Shown one piece after another: positions 1 to 5,466 of a stretch of DNA of 6,598 bases; position 1 is the stretch's first letter, and every line of letters starts with the position of its first letter. Under the pieces are notes generated by a model. It searched no databases, was not told the DNA's origin, and worked only from the letters and a program-made list of their open reading frames with translations. The position numbers and the translations under genes were made by a program. The stretch is from Gammaproteobacteria bacterium (GTDB taxonomy: Bacteria; Pseudomonadota; Gammaproteobacteria; GRL18). Location of the stretch: positions 1 to 6,598 of the forward strand of contig DAOVUK010000189.1 in NCBI GenBank assembly GCA_030632625.1. Direction: 5' to 3'.

Positions 1-90
1 ATTAGCAAAAGAAGGCAGGAAAAACAGGCCTATGATGAACGGGAAGACAATATTTTCTATGATGCGGCTAAAAATATCCGAAGAGATTGA
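1..90 (+). CDS. Possible 3' end of a truncated upstream gene
   Basis: Reading frame 1 is open from the left edge to a TGA at 88-90 and encodes 29 residues. The peptide is strongly charged (it contains DEREDNIFYDAAKNIRRD) and looks like the cytoplasmic C-terminus of a protein that begins outside the window. I do not recognise the family. A hairpin starts 13 bases after the stop, as expected at a gene end. Caution is needed because frame 2 is also open, from base 2 to about 193. That reading runs straight through the dispersed palindrome at 152-179, so I prefer frame 1. The evidence is composition and position only. Confidence 0.4.
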   Translation: MSKRRQEKQAYDEREDNIFYDAAKNIRRD

Positions 91-103
91 GCACTTGTGG
101 CTA

Positions 104-139
104 GCTGAACCTTCTCTCAGAAGCAGAGTCGAGTTCAGC
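104..139. terminator. Hairpin downstream of the left-edge partial gene
   Basis: The arms GCTGAAC (104-110) and GTTCAGC (133-139) are perfect inverted repeats enclosing a 22-base loop. The loop has a smaller internal pairing, CTTCT (111-115) with AGAAG (119-123). The hairpin lies just after the stop of the partial plus-strand frame and could end its transcript. There is no T-run on the 3' side, so a classical intrinsic terminator is not well supported. Confidence 0.3.
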
Positions 140-148
140 CGTTCATAC

Positions 149-189
149 ATGGTAGAGACGTTGCATGCAACGTCTCTACGCTCTACCAT
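149..189. repeat. Perfect 28-bp palindrome with a nested outer inverted repeat
   Basis: Bases 152-179 are a perfect palindrome with half-site GTAGAGACGTTGCA and no spacer. A second, outer pairing exists between ATGGTAGAG (149-157) and CTCTACCAT (181-189), so the left arm can pair with either of two right arms; CTCTAC occurs twice on the right (at 174 and 181). From general knowledge, palindromes built on GTAGAGACG...CGTCTCTAC are abundant dispersed repeats in filamentous cyanobacteria and turn up in other bacteria with repeat-rich genomes. It lies between the 3' ends of convergent genes, a usual place for such repeats. It could also serve as a transcript-end hairpin. Confidence 0.8.
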
Positions 190-277
190 TTGATTTATAT
201 TAACGGCAAATAAGGTAGTTTTGCTAATATTTGGAAAGTACGCCTTTTTGTGAAGAGCCCTATTTCAAACTAATAAT

Positions 278-799
278 TTATTTCATCATCATTCCGTCTT
301 TGCTCATTCCTTCTTTCATCATAGCGCCTTTCATCATACCGCCCTTCATCATCCCTTTCATCATGATCTTGCGTACCGGTGCTTCAATGACCTGACTGCT
401 GCCGTCTTTAAATTCCAGAGTGATTGCCACTTTTTGATCTAACTTGAGTCCATCATGCAGGTCAATCAGCATGATATGTAACCCACCTGGTTTTAAAACC
501 GTTGTGCCATTGGCTGGAATTTCAATGGCTTCAACCCGGCGCATTTTCATCATGCCATTGTCATGGACATGGGAATGCAGTTCAACCACTTTGGAAACAG
601 GGCTGGTGGCATTGATAAGAAAACGGGTCTCTGCTGAGCTATTTTCCATCTGTAAAAAAGCAGCACTGACCTCTTGTCCGGGAGGCACTGCTCTGACATA
701 AGGATCGATAATGCTAATATCACCGGCCATAGCCGAGCTGAAAGTGAAAATAAGGGGAAGACTAAGCAATACAAATAAACGGGATATCATTGTTTTCAT
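278..799 (-). CDS. Periplasmic PCu(A)C copper chaperone with Met-rich C-terminal tail
   Basis: A 173-residue PCu(A)C (DUF461) family protein. These periplasmic chaperones bind Cu(I) and hand it to Sco1 or directly to the CuA centre of cytochrome c oxidase. Residues 1-25 form a Sec signal peptide, with probable cleavage after AMA before Gly26. The family copper motif H-x10-M-x21-H-x-M is intact: His75, Met86, His108 and Met110. Residues 146-173 form a degenerate MMKG(x) repeat tail with 12 methionines in 28 residues plus many lysines, probably extra Cu(I) ligands. The start at 799 is supported by AGAGG (805-809 on the opposite strand) five bases upstream. It is the last gene of the copper cassette, 58 bases after the Sco1 stop, and probably co-transcribed with it. 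The family call is firm; the role of the tail is inferred. Confidence 0.93.
   Translation of the reverse strand: MKTMISRLFVLLSLPLIFTFSSAMAGDISIIDPYVRAVPPGQEVSAAFLQMENSSAETRFLINATSPVSKVVELHSHVHDNGMMKMRRVEAIEIPANGTTVLKPGGLHIMLIDLHDGLKLDQKVAITLEFKDGSSQVIEAPVRKIMMKGMMKGGMMKGAMMKEGMSKDGMMMK
281..370 (-). repeat. Short tandem coding repeat for MMKG-type units
   Basis: On the plus strand, TTCATCAT recurs about every 12-15 bases with variable GC-containing linkers. Read on the minus strand, this gives imperfect four- to five-residue units (MMKG, MMKGG, MMKGA, MMKEG, MSKDG, MMMK). All units stay in frame, so copy number could change without breaking the protein. This is the C-terminal tail of the PCu(A)C gene. 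Confidence 0.75.
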
Positions 800-857
800 A
801 AAAACCTCTTTGTTGTAAATATTGAAAATTTATACATCTTCAATAAAGCACTTGCTG

Positions 858-1454
858 TTAATTAATAGAATATTTTCTGATCGCAGCCAGAATTTCTGCG
901 GGGGGTGCTGCATGTGGTAATCGTTCAACAAGATTCCCCTGCGGATCAACGACATAAGTTTCAGATGAGTGATCAACTGCATAATTTGCCGCAGATTCCT
1001 GCACCACTTTCTGATAGGCAACACCATAACGATCAGCAAGTTCTCTGATGACTTCCGGTGTACTGCTCATGCCTATCAGTGATTGATGAAAATATTGTGT
1101 GTATTCAGATAATCTTTCCAGTGTATCTCTTTGCGGATCAACACTAATAAAGATCCCCTGAACCCGGCTTAACTCATCATCATCCATCTGCATTAAGGCA
1201 TTGGACATCATGGCTAAATTGGTCGGGCAAATATCAGGGCACATGGTATAACCAAAATAAAGCAGAACGACTTTGCCGCGATAATCTTTTAAAGAAGCGG
1301 GACCGGACAGCGTCTGCAGCGTAAAGCCACCACCTGTTGGCTGAGAATATTGTGGTAACTGCTGATCAGAATCGACCGCAGGCTGCCAGAAAAACAATAC
1401 GTACAGGCAAGCAATCGTCAGGATGATAATAAAAAAAGGTAAGACTTTATTCAT
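858..1454 (-). CDS. Sco1/SenC/PrrC family copper chaperone
   Basis: A 198-residue Sco1/SenC protein: a membrane-anchored, thioredoxin-fold chaperone that loads copper into, or reduces the cysteines of, the CuA site of cytochrome c oxidase. Residues 4-23 are a single hydrophobic anchor with no typical cleavage site, so the domain should face the periplasm. The copper ligands are all visible: CxxxC as Cys72 and Cys76 in YFGYTMCPDICPTNL, and His162 in VDHSSETYVVD. The conserved SVDPQRDT block lies at residues 104-111. Length fits the family (about 190-220). The start at 1454 gives the full anchor, but no strong Shine-Dalgarno site precedes it. It lies 88 bases downstream of the FixH-like gene and 58 bases upstream of the PCu(A)C gene, consistent with one copper-handling transcript. 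A purely redox or regulatory role, as in PrrC, cannot be excluded. Confidence 0.95.
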   Translation of the reverse strand: MNKVLPFFIIILTIACLYVLFFWQPAVDSDQQLPQYSQPTGGGFTLQTLSGPASLKDYRGKVVLLYFGYTMCPDICPTNLAMMSNALMQMDDDELSRVQGIFISVDPQRDTLERLSEYTQYFHQSLIGMSSTPEVIRELADRYGVAYQKVVQESAANYAVDHSSETYVVDPQGNLVERLPHAAPPAEILAAIRKYSIN

Positions 1455-1542
1455 ATTGTTGGTTTGCTGTCTTTATTTGAGAGTTTTGTAAATCAAGGTT
1501 GAATAAAACACGATTAAATTTTCTGCATGGTGAACAGGCGCA

Positions 1543-2016
1543 TCAATGTTTTCTGGTCACAAAGATAAAGGGAGCAACAAAAATGCCTTCACCCGTTTGA
1601 ACATAAACATCAGCCTGCCATTCCATACTATTGCGGATACAAACGGGCAGCATTCCCTGACCGTCATAAAGTCCCGGCTGCTGCGCCTTAAGCGTGACAT
1701 TATTAGGCCCCATATTCATGGTCGTGCCTTTAAAATCAACTGAAACCGCTTCAGCCTCTATATCTTTGATATTGACTTTAATTTTTAAGTTTTGCACCAG
1801 AGGAATGGGGCGGGGTTCAATCTCCAGAGTCACCTGACCACCATTAGGCAGGGTCAGACTGCAGGCCTTTTTCTGAAGATCACAGGCTTTATCCGGCTCA
1901 ACCCGAGCAATAATATTGTTTTTTCTGGCCATTTCTACTTTGTAATAGCCGGCAAAAATCAGAGCGGCTATCAAAAGACCTGAAACAGCCAGCATCCAGA
2001 AAGTACGTTTTTCCAT
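1543..2016 (-). CDS. Membrane-anchored FixH/YtkA-like protein, probable copper-cassette partner
   Basis: A 157-residue protein with one N-terminal membrane segment (about residues 7-24) and a periplasmic, beta-rich remainder. I cannot assign it firmly. The alternating hydrophobic strands, the TTMNMGPN segment (residues 98-105), the GLYDGQGMLPVC turn (115-126) and the following EWQADVYV strand resemble the layout of FixH/YtkA-type domains, where Met/His motifs are thought to help copper handling. Possible metal or disulfide residues are Cys45, Cys52, Cys126, Met100 and Met102. It precedes the Sco1 gene in the same direction, which supports a role in oxidase assembly; this is inference from context. 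The ATG at 2016 gives a sensible anchor, although the sequence upstream lacks a clear ribosome site. It starts 117 bases after galU ends. Confidence 0.75.
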   Translation of the reverse strand: MEKRTFWMLAVSGLLIAALIFAGYYKVEMARKNNIIARVEPDKACDLQKKACSLTLPNGGQVTLEIEPRPIPLVQNLKIKVNIKDIEAEAVSVDFKGTTMNMGPNNVTLKAQQPGLYDGQGMLPVCIRNSMEWQADVYVQTGEGIFVAPFIFVTRKH

Positions 2017-2088
2017 TAGTATATTCTAATCTATTTGAATAGGGTAATATCTACCCCTGAGTGGATGTGTGAAATAACACAGATTGCA

Positions 2089-2114
2089 GGAGCCTGTGCG
2101 AAAGTTCAGGCTCC
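2089..2114 (-). terminator. Hairpin after galU, possible terminator or processing site
   Basis: A perfect 8-bp stem pairs GGAGCCTG (2089-2096) with CAGGCTCC (2107-2114) around a 10-base loop. It lies 19 bases beyond the galU stop and upstream of the copper cassette, so in the direction of transcription it separates the two gene groups. The stem is GC-rich in an AT-rich region. No U-tract follows on the minus-strand transcript (TGCAATCTG), so it may be only a partial terminator or an mRNA-stabilising structure. Confidence 0.5.
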
Positions 2115-2133
2115 CGGAATTTATAAACAACTT

Positions 2134-2961
2134 TTATTTATAAAATTTTTTATAACAATAATTAGTTGCTTCGATAAAACCGTCAATACTGCCGCAGTCG
2201 AACCGTTTGCCTTTAAATTTATAAGCCAGCACACAACCTTCTCTGGCCTGCTTCATCAAAGCATCGGTTATTTGTATTTCTCCGCCAACACCCGCAGTTG
2301 TCTCTCTTAAGATGTCAAAAATATCCGGGGTCAAAATATAACGGCCGATTATAGCAAGATTACTGGGTGCATCTTCAGTCGCAGGTTTTTCGACCATTTC
2401 ACTGATCTGGAAAATATCATCGCGGATCATTTCCCCCTTAATAACACCATATTTATGCACTTCTTCCATGGGTACTTCTTCTACTGCCACAATACTGCAT
2501 CGAAATTGCTTGTAGAGTTTGACCATTTGTGCCAGAACACCATCACCACCCTCATCCGCCAGACAGAGATCGTCTGCCAGAACCACTGCAAATGGTTCAT
2601 CACCTATGAGAGGTTCACCCGTTAAAATTGCGTGCCCCAATCCTTTCATTTCAATCTGACGAGTATAGGAAAAAGTACAGGTATCCATAATTGCCCGGAT
2701 GCCTTCCAGATACTCTTCCTTGTCACTCCCCTCAATCTGGTGCTCAAGTTCAAAGCTGACATCAAAATGATCTTCCATGGCACGTTTTCCTCGACCGGTG
2801 ACAATTGCCATATTGGTCAAACCTGCTTCAATGGCTTCTTCAACGCCATATTGAATCAATGGTTTATTAACCACCGGGAGCATTTCTTTGGGCATGGATT
2901 TTGTTGCCGGCAGGAAACGTGTGCCATAGCCTGCAGCAGGAAAAAGGCATTTCTTAATCAT
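2134..2961 (-). CDS. galU: UTP--glucose-1-phosphate uridylyltransferase
   Basis: This enzyme makes UDP-glucose from UTP and glucose-1-phosphate in the cytoplasm, supplying glycan, lipopolysaccharide and osmoprotectant synthesis. The 275-residue product is near family length (about 275-300). Visible hallmarks are the N-terminal nucleotide-binding loop FPAAGYGTRFLPATK (7-21) followed by PKEMLPVVNKPLIQY (24-38), the metal/nucleotide site VLADD (127-131), YGVIKGE (171-177), VEKP (190-193), GGEIQITDA (226-234) and FDCGS (254-258). The start at 2961 is supported by AAGGA five bases upstream. It follows the small membrane-protein gene by 58 bases on the same strand and may share its transcript. I see no missing key residue. 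Assignment is firm. Confidence 0.97.
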   Translation of the reverse strand: MIKKCLFPAAGYGTRFLPATKSMPKEMLPVVNKPLIQYGVEEAIEAGLTNMAIVTGRGKRAMEDHFDVSFELEHQIEGSDKEEYLEGIRAIMDTCTFSYTRQIEMKGLGHAILTGEPLIGDEPFAVVLADDLCLADEGGDGVLAQMVKLYKQFRCSIVAVEEVPMEEVHKYGVIKGEMIRDDIFQISEMVEKPATEDAPSNLAIIGRYILTPDIFDILRETTAGVGGEIQITDALMKQAREGCVLAYKFKGKRFDCGSIDGFIEATNYCYKKFYK

Positions 2962-3019
2962 AGTAGTCCTTTGTTTAAATAAAAGAGCATATAAGAGTAG
3001 TTACTTTATATTGATTATA

Positions 3020-3400
3020 TTAAACGAATAGTGAAAATAAATCACCAAAACCCCAAATCAGGGTACCTATTATCAGTAGATTAAAACCGCACTTACCCAT
3101 AACCCATGTTTCTTCTTCATGGTTCAGTGTATGACGCAGGATATTTCCCCGTTTACCGCGTGCCCAGTCTCTTTGAAAATTTCCATCTTTATAGGCGGCA
3201 CGGTGTTGTCCAAGCCTGTGACTATTTTCAATAATCTGGCTGGAGGTAAGATAAATACCTAAAATAACGATCATAGATCCTGATCTTGAAAACCATTGCC
3301 AGTCCTGATTGACATAACTGATATATATGCTCAATAAAAGAATGACAGCCGAGAGAAAATAAATAAATAATGCCTGCTTCTTAAGATTTTTCTGTTTCAT
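3020..3400 (-). CDS. Small three-helix membrane protein of unknown function
   Basis: A 126-residue integral membrane protein that I do not recognise. Three hydrophobic segments are visible, at about residues 10-30, 40-54 and 105-124. Between the second and third is a polar, basic loop of some 50 residues containing HRLGQHRAAYKDG and RDWARGKRGNILRH, probably cytoplasmic by the positive-inside rule. The N-terminus is also lysine-rich. The segments SGSMIVILGIYL and IGTLIWGFGD have the look of conserved motifs in small uncharacterised bacterial membrane proteins. The start at 3400 has only a weak GAGA-like ribosome site. It lies 58 bases upstream of galU on the same strand, so co-transcription is possible. 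No function should be assigned. Confidence 0.75.
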   Translation of the reverse strand: MKQKNLKKQALFIYFLSAVILLLSIYISYVNQDWQWFSRSGSMIVILGIYLTSSQIIENSHRLGQHRAAYKDGNFQRDWARGKRGNILRHTLNHEEETWVMGKCGFNLLIIGTLIWGFGDLFSLFV

Positions 3401-3420
3401 GTCATATTCTCAACGCTTAA

Positions 3421-3440
3421 ATCAGCAGCCTAATGCTGAT
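3421..3440. other. Short inverted repeat beside the mobile element
   Basis: ATCAGCA (3421-3427) and TGCTGAT (3434-3440) form a 7-bp stem with a 6-base loop. It falls 20 bases upstream of the membrane-protein start and just outside the left end of the inserted element. In the reconstructed uninterrupted gene it would span the last codons and the stop. No T-run follows on either strand, so I do not call it a terminator. Confidence 0.4.
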
Positions 3441-3449
3441 GGGCCATCA

Positions 3450-3653
3450 TAGGAGCTTGTCCGAGAATAGAAATCCTACTGCGGAAAAGCTGATTTTGGC
3501 CAGATTTCACCATCATTTTCATGCTTTTATTTCAAAGAGCATAGGGCAACTATTCGCCTAAAATGATAGCAAAATCTGACTTTGCTATGCCCCTCTTTTT
3601 GGGTACAAAACAGCTTTCCCTCGCTACGGTGTCCATTCTCGGATAAGCTCCTA
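3450..3653. mobile_element. MITE-like non-autonomous element with terminal inverted repeats
   Basis: The ends at 3450-3468 and 3635-3653 are inverted copies of TAGGAGCTTRTCCGAGAAT, matching at 18 of 19 positions. The outermost TA at each side may be a duplicated target, as in IS630/Tc1-type or some IS5-group insertions. The similarity continues inward imperfectly: GGAAAAGCTG (3483-3492) matches the complement of CAGCTTTCCC (3611-3620). Inner pairs include ATCATTTT (3512-3519) with AAAATGAT (3560-3567), and TAGCAAA (3567-3573) with TTTGCTA (3581-3587). The whole 204-bp unit could fold into a long hairpin. It holds no credible reading frame, so movement would need a transposase from elsewhere. 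The right end supplies the stop codon of the neighbouring gene. The parent IS family is not recognised. Confidence 0.8.
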
Positions 3654-4190
3654 GTCCATTTTTTTTATTCGAATCTTGCGTCCTTTCTTTTTTCCCTTAT
3701 TGGCTTCAACTTTTGCATTGTCAATCGATTCGATAATTTGATCAATGACTAATTGTGTCAGGGCATGTGGTAATAGCCATCCCCAATTCCCCATGGCTTT
3801 TTTTTCTGCCATATTTTCATTGAGGTCAGGATTTTGTCTGCTTATTTGTTCAATGAGTTTCAACGTAATGCGTTTATCAAGACCTTTGCCATACAATTCT
3901 TTTTCAATATAGCTATAGAATTCCTCTTCAAGTTTGACTAGTTCCCTTTTGGTAAATTCATCCGGCAGTGTCTTGAAGATCAAAGCTGAAACATAGGCTT
4001 CATAATCAACGCCCATTTTAACAATCCGGACAGCGATTGATTCCAGAGTATAATCAGATGCTTGCGGCTCTTTTAAAAAAGTGTCAATTGATTGAAAGAG
4101 AATATCTGACTGTTCTTTATTAAGATGATCTGCTATTTGATAATCAATCAGTTTCTCTAAAAACTGATGCTGTTTTGTTAAGTTAGCCAT
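3651..4190 (-). CDS. Unrecognised soluble helical protein with Lys-rich tail, 3' end altered by insertion
   Basis: A 179-residue protein of no family I recognise. It has no signal peptide or membrane segment and is rich in charged, probably helical stretches (residues 5-40, 78-120, 140-160). Residues 128-142 hold a Trp/Gly-containing stretch, AEKKAMGNWGWLLPH. The tail (165-177) is highly basic, KGKKKGRKIRIKK, which could bind nucleic acid or another polyanion; that is a guess from charge. The start at 4190 is well supported by AGGA six bases upstream. Its TAG stop (3653-3651) lies in the terminal repeat of the MITE-like element. Removing the element and one TA would extend the protein by nine residues (YDGPSALGC) to a TGA at 3424-3422, only 21 bases from the next gene. 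Confidence 0.75.
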   Translation of the reverse strand: MANLTKQHQFLEKLIDYQIADHLNKEQSDILFQSIDTFLKEPQASDYTLESIAVRIVKMGVDYEAYVSALIFKTLPDEFTKRELVKLEEEFYSYIEKELYGKGLDKRITLKLIEQISRQNPDLNENMAEKKAMGNWGWLLPHALTQLVIDQIIESIDNAKVEANKGKKKGRKIRIKKMD

Positions 4191-4374
4191 TCATTTCCTA
4201 CAATGTTTAAACCCATTCAGTCAGCTAAATGTCTCTTGTTCACAGCCTGTGTCAATAATAAACAGATAACTCAATATTATTTTACAATTTATAGTACAAA
4301 AAACTCAATATTTCTAAAATAAACGTGGAATAAACTATGAATATTTTAAAACATAAGGTAAATTGTGGATATTA

Positions 4375-4388
4375 ATGATATATATCAA
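4375..4388. promoter_or_regulatory. FNR/ANR-like box
   Basis: ATGAT-ATAT-ATCAA matches 9 of 10 defined positions of the FNR/ANR consensus TTGAT-N4-ATCAA. It lies in the divergent promoter region, 113 bases before the plus-strand ATG and 184 bases before the minus-strand ATG. Spacing to the nearest candidate -10 boxes is not the exact class II distance on either side (about 5 bases short on the plus strand, 4 long on the minus strand). Chance matches are likelier in such AT-rich DNA. Confidence 0.35.
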
Positions 4389-4392
4389 AGAT

Positions 4393-4407
4393 TAGAAAAC
4401 TTTTCTA
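4393..4407. promoter_or_regulatory. 15-bp palindrome, possible operator
   Basis: TAGAAAA-C-TTTTCTA is a perfect inverted repeat with one central base. It lies five bases after the FNR-like box and overlaps a candidate plus-strand -10 box (TATAAC, 4406-4411), a position suited to a repressor. The binding protein is unknown, and AT-rich composition weakens the case. Confidence 0.35.
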
Positions 4408-4501
4408 TAACAAAAAGCTCATCTTAAATATCCTATAGCACCCTCTATATCATTATTAAATAATAATAAAACCGACATTCAAGTAGGCCTGGAGTTCATT
4501 T

Positions 4502-5461
4502 ATGTTTTTTTGGCGAAATATTTCCCTTTCTGTTCACACGCTGCTCTTGCTTTTTTTAAGTTTAACAAGCTTATCTTTACACGCTGCAGATAAAGAAACA
4601 TTCAAACCTTTTGTTCTGGCTGAACAAAGCAGTATTAAAATGGATGAAGCCAAAGCCAAAGTAGCACAACAAATTAAGCAATCCCCTTTTGCCATTATTG
4701 CAGAGTATTCACCTTATGATGATGCCTATATCTATATTATCACCAGTGATGAGTTGAAATCTTTGTCTTCTGAAACACAATATGGCGGTTTTGCAGCCCC
4801 TCAACGTATCAGTCTGACCAGAAGTAACAAGCAAATGCAAATTGCCTATACCAATCCGGTTTATATGCAGCATGCTTATCGTATGAAAAACGTTGATATG
4901 CAGCCCATACAGGAGCAAATGAAGCAGGCTTTCGGCTTTAAACAATTTTTTGGCGGCGACGGCTTAAGCGCCAGGAAACTAAAACGATATAAGTACAGCT
5001 TTGGTCTTGAGGACTTTGACTCATTCTATGAACTACCTGAGTATGATACTCATGTCAAAGCAATTGCAGCTCTCATTAAAGGCTTCAATAAAAAAGACAG
5101 TGGTATTACAAAAGTCTACGAACTTAAAATCCCGGGGAAAAAACAGGTTGTCTTTGGTATTGCTATGAATGACAAAGATTCTGGTGATGAAGCGTTAAAT
5201 ACCAAAACAACAATGGATATTATTGATTATTTACCTCTAAAGAGAACCGCCTATTTACCTTATGAAATTATGGTTGATGGTAATAAAATTATTGCCCTGC
5301 ATGCGCGTTTCAGAATTGCCGCTTATTTCTATGATTTAAAAATGTTTGGTCCTCACGGTTTTGGCAAATTATTTTCAACACCCACCGCTTACAATAAAGC
5401 CTTTACTAAAGTTTCCGGTGGTACCCAACAGGTACAACCAGGTAATGGTTTTATCGATTAA
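4502..5461 (+). CDS. Exported protein of unknown function
   Basis: A 319-residue protein that I do not recognise. Residues 1-28 form a clear Sec signal peptide (basic residue, Leu-rich core, cleavage near LHA|AD), so it should be periplasmic or secreted. No lipobox, membrane helix or beta-barrel end signature is seen. Notable segments are PFAIIAEYSPYDDAYIYII (62-80), IAYTNPVYMQHAYRM (114-128), AFGFKQFFGGDGLSARKL (143-160), YDTHVKAIAAL (181-191) and ARFRIAAYFYDLKMFGPHGFGKL (within 268-290). The first half loosely recalls DUF302-type domains, but I would not assign that. The mature part contains no cysteine, and no catalytic motif stands out. The ATG at 4502 is supported by GGAG seven bases upstream. 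It is transcribed alone, divergently from the lysine-tailed gene and convergently with pgi. Confidence 0.8.
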   Translation: MFFWRNISLSVHTLLLLFLSLTSLSLHAADKETFKPFVLAEQSSIKMDEAKAKVAQQIKQSPFAIIAEYSPYDDAYIYIITSDELKSLSSETQYGGFAAPQRISLTRSNKQMQIAYTNPVYMQHAYRMKNVDMQPIQEQMKQAFGFKQFFGGDGLSARKLKRYKYSFGLEDFDSFYELPEYDTHVKAIAALIKGFNKKDSGITKVYELKIPGKKQVVFGIAMNDKDSGDEALNTKTTMDIIDYLPLKRTAYLPYEIMVDGNKIIALHARFRIAAYFYDLKMFGPHGFGKLFSTPTAYNKAFTKVSGGTQQVQPGNGFID

Positions 5462-5466
5462 CCATT
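5444..5466. terminator. Shared hairpin at the convergent gene ends
   Basis: AATGGTT (5444-5450) pairs with AACCATT (5460-5466) around a 9-base loop. The hairpin spans the stop codon of the exported-protein gene and ends next to the stop of pgi, whose genes are only 5 bases apart. On the plus strand it is followed by CTAACTCTTATTTTC, a modest T-rich stretch. The reverse direction lacks a T-run. It may act as a weak bidirectional terminator. Confidence 0.4.

Larger units (their letters stand above)
4191..4501. promoter_or_regulatory. AT-rich divergent intergenic region
   Basis: These 311 bases separate two divergently transcribed genes and must hold promoters for both. No reading frame or RNA gene is evident. 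The region is strongly AT-rich, with several candidate -10 boxes (TATAAC at 4406-4411 on the plus strand, TAAAAT at 4348-4343 on the minus strand) but no convincing paired -35 boxes. It contains an FNR-like site, a 15-bp palindrome and an AT inverted repeat around 4452-4467. The plus-strand gene has a good ribosome site, GGAG at 4491-4494, seven bases before its ATG. Confidence 0.6.

Noticed and set aside
2..193. Second open frame (frame 2) at the left edge
   Set aside because: It runs through the dispersed palindrome and the hairpin, its peptide has no coherent character, and frame 1 ends cleanly before both structures.
444..774. Open frames on both strands overlapping the PCu(A)C gene
   Set aside because: They lie inside a gene with an intact signal peptide and copper motif; the alternative translations have no domain or ribosome-site support.
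830..1039. Minus-strand frame overlapping the 3' end of the Sco1 gene
   Set aside because: Shadow of the Sco1 reading frame, which contains the conserved histidine in this stretch.
2035..2310. Plus-strand open frame across the galU 3' end and the following gap
   Set aside because: It is antisense to conserved galU codons and runs through the post-galU hairpin; the peptide has no recognisable features.
2632..2982. 116-codon plus-strand frame antisense to galU
   Set aside because: Fully antisense to the conserved N-terminal half of GalU, with no protein-like motif.
4709..4945. Minus-strand frame inside the exported-protein gene
   Set aside because: Antisense shadow; the plus-strand gene has a signal peptide and a good ribosome site.
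5420..5444. GGTAC/GGTA direct repeats near the end of the exported-protein gene
   Set aside because: Three short, irregularly spaced copies within coding sequence (VSGGTQQVQPGNG); not enough for a repeat element or binding-site array.
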